Origin: an uncultured Lewinella sp. | GTDB lineage: Bacteria > Bacteroidota > Bacteroidia > Chitinophagales > Saprospiraceae | DNA length: 11,385 nt | Direction of reading: 5' to 3' | NCBI GenBank assembly: GCA_938021455.1 | Contig: CALIGP010000203.1 | Location: 1-11,385 of the forward strand | Shown: in pieces, positions 5,366-11,385 of the stretch | Layout of the letters: each line of letters opens with the position of its first letter | Position numbering within the stretch: the first letter of the stretch is position 1 | Translations under genes and position numbers: made by a program | The notes under the pieces: generated by a model | Told to the model about the DNA's origin: nothing | Seen by the model: only the letters and a program-made list of their open reading frames with translations | The model's database searches: none

Positions 5366-7357
5366 CTATTCATGATCATCGGTAAAAGCAACCGTATTGA
5401 TTGGCAGAAAAGGTAAATAAAGTACAACTTGAGTGCCTTTGGCCCGTCCTTCCTCGATAAGATCATTCACTTCGATGGCCGTTAGACCATAGCCACTCTC
5501 GCGGAGTGAGAGAATACGGGCCTCCGTATTTCGATAAGTGATCGATAGATGGTTACTTGGCTCATTTGCCGTGCGTTCCCGACCGGCTGCGCGACCTCGC
5601 CCATTATCCCGGACGATACAGCGTACTCCCCAAGATAAGGGTTCAAAGATTACCTCCAATTTTCCGGAATAGTTCAAAGTGGACAAACCATGCATAATGG
5701 CGTTTTCAACAAAGGGCTGAATCATCATAGCAGGAATTCGTTGGTCCAGGTCTAGTAATTCTTCAACTCCTTCAAAGGTAAAATTGAACCCCGTACGGAA
5801 ACGGAGTTTTTCAAACTCAAGATAAGTCTTCAAAAAATGAATTTCTTGTTTAAGTGTGATACTGGTAGAATCACTGTTAATGGTAATCGTACGTAGGAGG
5901 TCAGCAAACTTACCCAGGTAACTATAGGCCTCCATTTTTTTGGCCCTTAATATTTGGTTTTGAATACCATTAATCGCGTTGAACATGAAATGGGGGTTCA
6001 TCTGTGCGCGCAGGGCGAGCAGCTTAATCTCCGCTGTTTCCTTTCGCTGACGCTCTTTCAGTACCTTTTGGCGAGAGAGCAGCCCTAACAGTATAACCAG
6101 TAAAACAACTGCTAAACCTAATACCACTTCCTCTACCGTTCCCCACCAATACTGTTCTTGTTCCAACTCCGCCTGCCGGGCTCGTCTTGCTATATCCACC
6201 CGAAGTTTGAGTTGACGTTCCTGCTGACTCTGCTCGGCCAGCCGTACACTCTCAAACGACTCTGACAGAGGGAACTGCTTTTTATCGTCCGAAAATTCTT
6301 GATACTTTCTAATTGCTACGTCCGTTTTCCCCCAACTGACGTATAACTTAGGAGATTCTTTTGCGCACATCTTTTGCACTCCTTCGTCGTCTAGTCTATC
6401 GCCGATAGCACAAATTTTCTGAAGAACTTTTTCTGCTTGCGGGTAACGATCATTAGTTAAGTGGCAATAGTAAGGTGCCAAGAGAATATGGGCATGAGGC
6501 ACCTCCGTTGGCTCTCCAAACTCTATGAAAAAATCATTTGCAAGCTCAGCCCCTAATTCACACTTACCAGTGTAAACAAGCGCAATAGAGTAACTCCGCA
6601 GGGCATACAGATACATTTGGGGTAAGCTGGTGTAATCCACACTTTCATACGCTTCTCGGCACAGTTTTTCCGCTTCTTCGTAATTTTTCTTTTTAAGATA
6701 ATTAACGCTTAAGTTTACCCTACTCAGTATCCCTAATTCCTTGTCGTCTGTTTGCTTTGCTAGGGCAACTGCTTTCTTCAGGTTGACCGATGCACGGGTA
6801 GTGTCTGAAATAACGGCGTAGGTAATTCCAAGTTGCATAAGTGCCCAACCGAGGTCATTATTGTTCCCTGATTCTTTAGCCAGTGACAATGCCCACTGGC
6901 TACGGGCCGCCGTTCGGGGCCAGTCCCGTTCCTCACCAGTAATTCTTCCTAAAGCGAGCAATAATCTGGTGGCTTGTTCAAGCTTCCTGAATTCAATTAA
7001 GTACTCAGCTTTGCTTACTACGGCCCGATCAAATGACATTAAATCACCAAAAAAAGGCTCCCAGTTTTTCTTGTTGCGAAACCATTTAATCACGTTTCGA
7101 TCCGTTGAGGGGCGTGGAGTCACCATATCAAGTAGGCTCAAAACCACCGAGTCGCGTTGCTCCTCCTGCTTCTTTTCTGCAAAATCGATAGCCTTCCTTC
7201 TATCTACTTCTTCGTCAAGACTAAGCTCAGCAGAAAGAGAAGGGCGAAAAAAAACCAAAGCAATAGACAAAATAACTAACAAAAAAATAGCGGATACCAG
7301 AATCGGAATTAGCTTCCGAATCACGTTACTAGAGTTAAAAAATGTAGTGTAAAACAT
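5366..7357 (-). CDS. LytS/HisKA_7TM-less sensor histidine kinase (His_kinase family) with periplasmic TPR region
   Basis: The 663-residue protein begins with a membrane helix (about 15-37). A long helical region follows (~110-380) with TPR-like repeats, such as LGWALMQLGITYAVISDTTRASVNLKKAVALA at 169-200 written here only as its position and pattern. A coiled-coil-like charged segment (~376-402) leads to a second membrane helix (~409-427) and the cytoplasmic kinase core. The H-box RAQMNPHFMFNAINGIQNQ carries phospho-acceptor His456; the N-box is MIQPFVENAIMHG (Asn552) and the G-box DNGRGRAAG (584-592). This is the LytS/YehU-type kinase normally paired with a LytTR response regulator. With a membrane helix on each side, the TPR region should be periplasmic. 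It contains five cysteines (233, 266, 298, 316, 331). No response regulator adjoins it, which is unusual for this type. The gene is visibly more AT-rich than its neighbours. Its signal is unknown. Confidence 0.9.
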   Translation of the reverse strand: MFYTTFFNSSNVIRKLIPILVSAIFLLVILSIALVFFRPSLSAELSLDEEVDRRKAIDFAEKKQEEQRDSVVLSLLDMVTPRPSTDRNVIKWFRNKKNWEPFFGDLMSFDRAVVSKAEYLIEFRKLEQATRLLLALGRITGEERDWPRTAARSQWALSLAKESGNNNDLGWALMQLGITYAVISDTTRASVNLKKAVALAKQTDDKELGILSRVNLSVNYLKKKNYEEAEKLCREAYESVDYTSLPQMYLYALRSYSIALVYTGKCELGAELANDFFIEFGEPTEVPHAHILLAPYYCHLTNDRYPQAEKVLQKICAIGDRLDDEGVQKMCAKESPKLYVSWGKTDVAIRKYQEFSDDKKQFPLSESFESVRLAEQSQQERQLKLRVDIARRARQAELEQEQYWWGTVEEVVLGLAVVLLVILLGLLSRQKVLKERQRKETAEIKLLALRAQMNPHFMFNAINGIQNQILRAKKMEAYSYLGKFADLLRTITINSDSTSITLKQEIHFLKTYLEFEKLRFRTGFNFTFEGVEELLDLDQRIPAMMIQPFVENAIMHGLSTLNYSGKLEVIFEPLSWGVRCIVRDNGRGRAAGRERTANEPSNHLSITYRNTEARILSLRESGYGLTAIEVNDLIEEGRAKGTQVVLYLPFLPINTVAFTDDHE

Positions 7358-7388
7358 ACTTTAAAGGTGACAAGCGTAAAATCATTTC

Positions 7389-7396
7389 TAAACGTA
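7389..7396 (-). promoter_or_regulatory. weak -7 candidate for the kinase gene
   Basis: On the minus strand, TACGTTTA (7396-7389) matches TAnnTTTG at 7 of 8 positions and would give a leader of about 25 bases. No -33 TTTG stands at the right distance. Low confidence. Confidence 0.2.
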
Positions 7397-7532
7397 ATCT
7401 TGCTTGGCACATCGCACTCAGAGAATAGGCTTCTTTCACACACAAGTGGTATTCTTTCTGGCGGCACTTCTGATATAAGAATGGCGACTCTCTAAAATGG
7501 CCGTGAAACAAAACACATATTGATAGTGATGA

Positions 7533-7706
7533 AATGCTATTCCCAGGCTCATCTGCCACAGCTGCATGATTGGGAAGATAGTCAAGAATGGGAAAACCTA
7601 CTACGAAAAGCAGGACCGCGAGTGTAAAGATTGTAACTGGTCAATCGCAGCCCACAACCAGCAATCAATAACTGAACAAGTGTCTATGTCCACCCCCCGA
7701 CCATAA
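7533..7706 (+). pseudogene. relic of an IS1-type transposase N-terminus (zinc ribbon)
   Basis: The plus frame from 7533 to the TAA at 7704-7706 encodes two CxxC pairs with the spacing and flanks of the IS1 InsA zinc ribbon: CHSC (7554-7565), then KIVKNGKTYYEKQ, then CKDC and a tail reading NQQSITEQ. In intact IS1-type proteins the first pair is followed by about five residues and VKNG, then a KQRYxCKDC segment and an aromatic RQF; here the KQRYxC part reads KQDREC and the RQF position reads WSI, as expected of a decaying copy. The fragment has no good start codon upstream of the first CxxC (the preceding stop is at 7530-7532), and no InsB catalytic part follows. About 58 codons remain, so it cannot encode a working transposase. 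The family match is from memory of conserved residues. Confidence 0.7.
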
Positions 7707-7734
7707 GTAAGGACCAGTAACCCCTTACATTTAT

Positions 7735-7742
7735 TAGCTTTG
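7735..7742 (+). promoter_or_regulatory. -7 promoter element of the receptor operon
   Basis: TAGCTTTG is a perfect match to the Bacteroidota -7 consensus TAnnTTTG. It lies 38 bases before the receptor ATG, which implies a leader of about 33 bases. No TTTG is present at the -33 distance (about 7710-7716 reads AGGACCA), so the promoter may be weak or helped by an activator. Confidence 0.45.
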
Positions 7743-7780
7743 TCCTTTGTTTCCAGCCACCACCCCAGCCATATCACTAG

Positions 7781-10504
7781 ATGAAACGATTACTTTCCCT
7801 TGCTTTCCTGGTCTTGCTATGCACCTGCGTCAGCGCCCAAAAAGACCTCACGCTTAACCTAAAGGATGCCTCCATTACCCGCTCGGCCGCCTTGCAGCGA
7901 ATCAATGACGGCCTCCCAGTCCGCATCTTCTTCCAGGAAGATCAGCTGCCAACTGCACCTATTTCATTGGATCTGAAAGACGTCAGTATGCGGGATGCGC
8001 TGGACGCGATCCTGAAAAACACTGTACTCGACTTCATTGATTACCGTGACCGGGTGTACGTCATCGGCCCAGCTCTGACCATTGGTACGGAGTTTGATGC
8101 GGCTTACTACGCCGCCGTCGCTGAACGGATCGAGGAAGCCGAGCCCGCGCCAGAAACCCGCCGAGGCAGCGCCAACGACGGCCCCGCCTACATCGGCACT
8201 CTGGAAAGCCTTGGCACAGACGGCATGGCCCTGCTAAGGGGTAAAATCACCGACCAAAACACGGGTGAAAGCTTTATCGGTGCTACAGTACAGGTAGAAA
8301 ACAGCACGACAGCTACGGTAACGGATACGGATGGCAACTACGAATTAAAGCTCCGCCCCGGCAGCTATACCCTGGTGATCAGTTACGTTGGCTTCGGCGC
8401 TAACCGCCGGGAGGTGAAGGTGAACGGCAGCGGAGACTATGACATTGCCCTGGGTTCCAGTGCGACCAACCTGCAGGAGATCGTCGTAACCGAAACAGCC
8501 GCCGACGCTAACGTAGACCGCGTACAGGCAGGTGTTCAACGCATCGACATGGCTCAGCTGGAAAAACTACCCACCTTTATGGGAGAGACGGACGTCGTCA
8601 AGGCCCTGCTATTGAATCCCGGTGTTAGTTCCATCGGGGAAGGTGCTTCGGGCTTCAACGTTCGTGGCGGTGAGATCGATCAGAACTTACTGCTGATGGA
8701 CAATGGTGCGCTGATCAACTCCAGCCACGCGCTCGGTTTTTTCAGTACTTATAACGCAGACTTGATCAAAAGCGTAGACTTATATAAAGCCAATATTCCG
8801 GCTCGTTTTGGCGGGCGTCTGGCTTCTGTGCTTGATGTACAATTACGCGACGGCAACTTCGATCACTTCCGCGTCAAGGCCGGCGTTGGCCCGGTAACCG
8901 GTAAGGTCATGTTGGAAGGCCCGATCGTGAAAGACAAAAGCAGTTTCATCTTCGGAGCCCGTTCCAGTTACGCTAACTGGGCGATCCAGCTGGCTAGTGT
9001 GCCGGAAGTAAAAGCCAGTTCTGCTTTCTTCTTTGACGGCAACCTGCGGGTGACGCAGCGCTTCGGTGAAAAATCCACCCTCATCCTTCAGGGCTACGGC
9101 TCCCAGGATGAATTCACCTACAACAATACCTTCGCCTTTGATTACCAGACGATGATGGGCCAGGCGAGCTGGAAACAAATCTTTAGCGACAAACTATACG
9201 GTGATCTTAGCGTCGTCTACAACGACTACACCAGTAGCCAGAGCGATCTGCGCGCGCTGACGGCGGAGCAGGTGGACAATGGTATCCGCTATCTGACGAT
9301 TAAGCCCACCATTAACTATGAGGCCAGCGAAAAGCTGAGCGTTGAGGCGGGGCTGGACATCAATCAGTACTTCGTCAACCCCGGGGAACGCACCCGCGCC
9401 TCCAACGAATCGTTGGCCACCGAGGGCAGTCTCGAAGAAGAACAGGGCATGGAGGCCAGCCTCTACGCCAGTGCTGATTTCGAAATATCCGAACGCTTCA
9501 GTGTCAGCGGTGGCTTCCGCTTTACGAACTATCGTTTTCTGGGCCCCGGCACGGAGTTTCAGTACGAAGATGGGGTGCCGGCCCGTGGTCGGATCACCGA
9601 TTCTATTCGCTACGGCAGCGGCGATTTGATCAAGGCTTACAACAGCTTTCAGCCTCGGGTAAGTGCACGCTTCCGCCTCACGGGCAAAGCCTCCATCCGG
9701 GCGGGTTACAGCCGAACGGCGCAGTTCCTCAATCAGATTTTCGTGAGTGACTCCCCTACCCCGAGCTCGCAGTACCAACTAAGCACAAGCTACATTCCCC
9801 CCTTCCTTTCGCATAACTTCTCCATTGGCTACTTCCTCAATCTGGAAGACAACAATGTAGAGCTGGGGGCGGAAGTCTACGGCCGTCAGATTGACCAGTT
9901 GTGGGATTACCGCGACTTCGCTGAAGTAATCGTTAACCCCAGCCTGGAGACCGAAATTTTGGTTGGCGAAGGCAGGGCCTACGGACTGGAGCTGAGCGGT
10001 AAGCGAAAAGTGGGTGTTTTGAATGGCCTGGTGAGCTACACCTACAGTTCTACCCAGCGTAAAATCGAGGGCATCAACAATGGTAATTACTACAATAGTA
10101 ACTTCGACAAGCCGCACAATTTTGTAGCCACCCTCAACTGGAATCCGAATAAGCGGAACACCCTGACGGCTAACTTCACTTATGGTACTGGCCGGCCCGT
10201 AACCGCACCGGTGGGTAACTACCGGGTAGAGAACGGACTGTTTGTGCCGGTTTACAGTAACCGCAACGAGGTTCGCATTCCAGACTACCACCGTCTTGAC
10301 CTGGCTTATACCCTGGGTAAAGGCTACAACAAAACGAAGACCTTCCAGACGAGCTGGACGATTTCTCTCTACAATGTCTACGGGCGTAAGAATGCTTTCT
10401 CGGTTTTCTACACCCAGGCACCAGACCAAAGTAGTGTAGCTAACCGGCTTGCCGTGTTAGGTACGGTCTTCCCGGCCATCACCTTCAACATTGAGACGCG
10501 CTAA
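7781..10504 (+). CDS. TonB-dependent receptor with STN and carboxypeptidase-regulatory-like domains
   Basis: This 907-residue outer-membrane protein starts with a signal peptide (MKRLLSLAFLVLLCTCVSA, probable cleavage before Gln20). An STN domain follows at ~22-97 (LTLNLKDASI, ISLDLKDVSMRDALDAIL, VYVIG), the type used for contact with anti-sigma factors or other periplasmic partners. After an acidic/proline linker comes a CarboxypepD_reg-like domain at ~152-225 (GKITDQNTGESFIGATV, TDTDGNYELKL, ISYVGF). A TonB-box-like LQEIVVTE stands at 231-238. The plug (~262-358) carries GFNVRGGEIDQNLLLMDNG and ends in ARFGGRLASVLDV. The remainder is a beta barrel with alternating polar/hydrophobic strands. 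The protein ends ITFNIETR, lacking the usual C-terminal aromatic. It would import a substrate, here unknown, using TonB/ExbBD energy. A DUF4249-type lipoprotein gene starts 31 bases downstream, so the two are surely one operon. No FecI/FecR genes lie alongside. Confidence 0.95.
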   Translation: MKRLLSLAFLVLLCTCVSAQKDLTLNLKDASITRSAALQRINDGLPVRIFFQEDQLPTAPISLDLKDVSMRDALDAILKNTVLDFIDYRDRVYVIGPALTIGTEFDAAYYAAVAERIEEAEPAPETRRGSANDGPAYIGTLESLGTDGMALLRGKITDQNTGESFIGATVQVENSTTATVTDTDGNYELKLRPGSYTLVISYVGFGANRREVKVNGSGDYDIALGSSATNLQEIVVTETAADANVDRVQAGVQRIDMAQLEKLPTFMGETDVVKALLLNPGVSSIGEGASGFNVRGGEIDQNLLLMDNGALINSSHALGFFSTYNADLIKSVDLYKANIPARFGGRLASVLDVQLRDGNFDHFRVKAGVGPVTGKVMLEGPIVKDKSSFIFGARSSYANWAIQLASVPEVKASSAFFFDGNLRVTQRFGEKSTLILQGYGSQDEFTYNNTFAFDYQTMMGQASWKQIFSDKLYGDLSVVYNDYTSSQSDLRALTAEQVDNGIRYLTIKPTINYEASEKLSVEAGLDINQYFVNPGERTRASNESLATEGSLEEEQGMEASLYASADFEISERFSVSGGFRFTNYRFLGPGTEFQYEDGVPARGRITDSIRYGSGDLIKAYNSFQPRVSARFRLTGKASIRAGYSRTAQFLNQIFVSDSPTPSSQYQLSTSYIPPFLSHNFSIGYFLNLEDNNVELGAEVYGRQIDQLWDYRDFAEVIVNPSLETEILVGEGRAYGLELSGKRKVGVLNGLVSYTYSSTQRKIEGINNGNYYNSNFDKPHNFVATLNWNPNKRNTLTANFTYGTGRPVTAPVGNYRVENGLFVPVYSNRNEVRIPDYHRLDLAYTLGKGYNKTKTFQTSWTISLYNVYGRKNAFSVFYTQAPDQSSVANRLAVLGTVFPAITFNIETR

Positions 10505-10535
10505 ACCGGTTTACTCCACCCCCAACCCAAGTAAA

Positions 10536-11385
10536 ATGAAAAACCAAGTATTCAAACTGACGGCTATATCCCGAGTATTCGCGCTGATCATTTTCTCCTT
10601 ACTCAGTGTCGCCTGCCTTGATGAGATTGACCTGGCGCAGGGTACCTCCCTCCCGGATGGAATCGTTATCCAGGGCAGGCTAAATATGGATGAAGAGACT
10701 GGCGGTGCCGACGTTCAGGTTCGGCTCGAGCGATTGTTTCAATTTGCAAACTCCAACCGGCCTGATCAGGTAGTAACCGCTACGCTGACCTTAGAAAACG
10801 ATGAAGGACAAAGTCTTGTACTGCCTTTTCGGGATGGAGCGTACCGAGCAACCATTGCGCTTAATGACAACTCCTTTCGGATTGCTCCGGGGGTTGGCTA
10901 CCGCATTCGGGTACAGACGCGGGATGACGAAGAATATGAAACTGATTTCGACGTTCTTCCCCAACCCCTTCAGGCGGAGTCTGCTGGCGCAAGTATTGGG
11001 CTGGCACTCGTGGAAGACCTTAATGGTAACCCCGCGCAGGAGCCCGCTATCTTCTATGATATAACGGCTCCCGTGCGCTACGCGGACGGCAGTCCTACTT
11101 TTTTGCGGTGGACGCTTGAGCAAACCTATAAGGTTACCGACCAACCAGAGGTTCGTCCTTTCCTGGGGAACGATCCTAAAGCCTGCTATGTATCCATTGC
11201 TTTTGAAAGTGACGAGTTGTACCTCTTCAACAGCCTGGAACAATCTGGCGACCGGGTGGAGAACTTTCCCCTGGCTCATCAATTGATTGACTTCCGCTAT
11301 GCGGAAGGGAACGTAATGACGATTCTTCAGGAAGCCATTAGCCGGGAAGCTTTCGACTACTTCAACCAGGTTAATCAGATTGCCA
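10536..11385 (+). CDS. DUF4249-type outer-membrane lipoprotein, partial (C-terminus beyond window)
   Basis: The plus frame is open from the ATG at 10536 to the window end (283 codons). Residues 1-26 are a lipoprotein signal peptide with a membrane core (FALIIFSLL) and a lipobox-like SVAC, giving lipid-modified Cys27. The first mature residues are CLDEID, an acidic start resembling the Bacteroidota lipoprotein export signal for the cell surface. A beta-rich region follows, with GIVIQGRLNMDEETGGADVQV and alternating strands typical of DUF4249 proteins (VVTATLTLENDEGQ, YRATIALNDNSF, GYRIRVQTRDDEEYETDF). The family assignment rests on this start and on the established pairing of DUF4249 genes with an upstream TonB-dependent receptor. 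By analogy with SusD-like partners it may help deliver a substrate to the receptor, but the family's role is not established. The start is the first ATG after the receptor stop. Confidence 0.82.
   Translation, partial: MKNQVFKLTAISRVFALIIFSLLSVACLDEIDLAQGTSLPDGIVIQGRLNMDEETGGADVQVRLERLFQFANSNRPDQVVTATLTLENDEGQSLVLPFRDGAYRATIALNDNSFRIAPGVGYRIRVQTRDDEEYETDFDVLPQPLQAESAGASIGLALVEDLNGNPAQEPAIFYDITAPVRYADGSPTFLRWTLEQTYKVTDQPEVRPFLGNDPKACYVSIAFESDELYLFNSLEQSGDRVENFPLAHQLIDFRYAEGNVMTILQEAISREAFDYFNQVNQIA

Larger units (their letters stand above)
7358..7780. other. 423-base divergent spacer between kinase and TonB-dependent receptor
   Basis: This spacer separates the minus-strand kinase from the plus-strand receptor gene. 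Its right half holds a transposase relic (7533-7706) and the receptor promoter candidate, listed separately. In 7358-7532 I see only a weak -7-like site for the kinase. A 74-codon minus frame (7335-7559) overlaps the kinase start and has no recognisable content. Confidence 0.6.

Noticed and set aside
7335..7559. 74-codon minus frame overlapping the kinase start
   Set aside because: Overlaps the kinase N-terminus in another frame, has no domain-like content, and covers part of the transposase relic.
9194..10429. Two long minus frames (194 and 216 codons) antisense to the receptor
   Set aside because: They mirror the strongly biased codons of the receptor gene; translations lack family motifs and the receptor itself is unmistakable.
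1..11385. tRNA, rRNA, CRISPR, toxin-antitoxin or phage-defence genes
   Set aside because: No cloverleaf, rRNA core sequence, regularly spaced repeats or recognisable defence proteins were seen on reading both strands.

Overview
The window reads as chromosomal DNA of a member of the Bacteroidota, probably a Saprospiria/Lewinella-like marine heterotroph. The phylum call rests on several independent signs: a TonB-dependent receptor with an STN domain and a CarboxypepD_reg-like domain, followed by a DUF4249-type lipoprotein; a LytS-type histidine kinase with a TPR sensor region; a short Crp/Fnr protein of the Bacteroidota type; start codons without Shine-Dalgarno sequences; and several matches to the Bacteroidota -7 promoter element TAnnTTTG. 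The genus-level guess is weak inference. I see no rRNA, tRNA, CRISPR array or prophage.

Layout. 1-458 (minus) is the N-terminal part of an alpha/beta hydrolase cut by the window edge. A 43-codon membrane mini-ORF (515-646, minus) lies just upstream of it, in the same direction. A dyad-rich divergent spacer (647-904) separates these from a plus-strand run: a Crp/Fnr-type regulator (905-1444), a small two-helix membrane protein resembling DUF3592 (1501-1959) and a DinB-like four-helix-bundle protein (2040-2594). This run converges on a minus-strand tail-specific protease (Prc/CtpA, 2820-4928). The convergent gap (2595-2819) is almost entirely palindromic DNA.

A 437-base spacer with the likely prc promoter follows, then a minus-strand sensor histidine kinase (5366-7357) with no response regulator beside it. 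The kinase and its flanks look clearly more AT-rich than the genes on either side. Between the kinase and the next gene lies a decayed N-terminal fragment of an IS1-type transposase zinc ribbon (about 7533-7706). On the plus strand come the TonB-dependent receptor (7781-10504) and, 31 bases later, the DUF4249-type lipoprotein (10536 to the window end, partial).

How they work together. The receptor and lipoprotein form the clearest unit, an outer-membrane uptake pair with unknown substrate. The receptor's STN domain suggests possible trans-envelope signalling, but no FecI/FecR pair is visible here. Prc is a housekeeping periplasmic protease. The kinase must either signal to a regulator encoded elsewhere or have lost its partner; the DNA after its stop codon has a weak LytTR-like look. 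The least ordinary parts are the palindrome cluster at 2608-2817, the transposase relic, the isolated AT-rich kinase and the mini-ORF.
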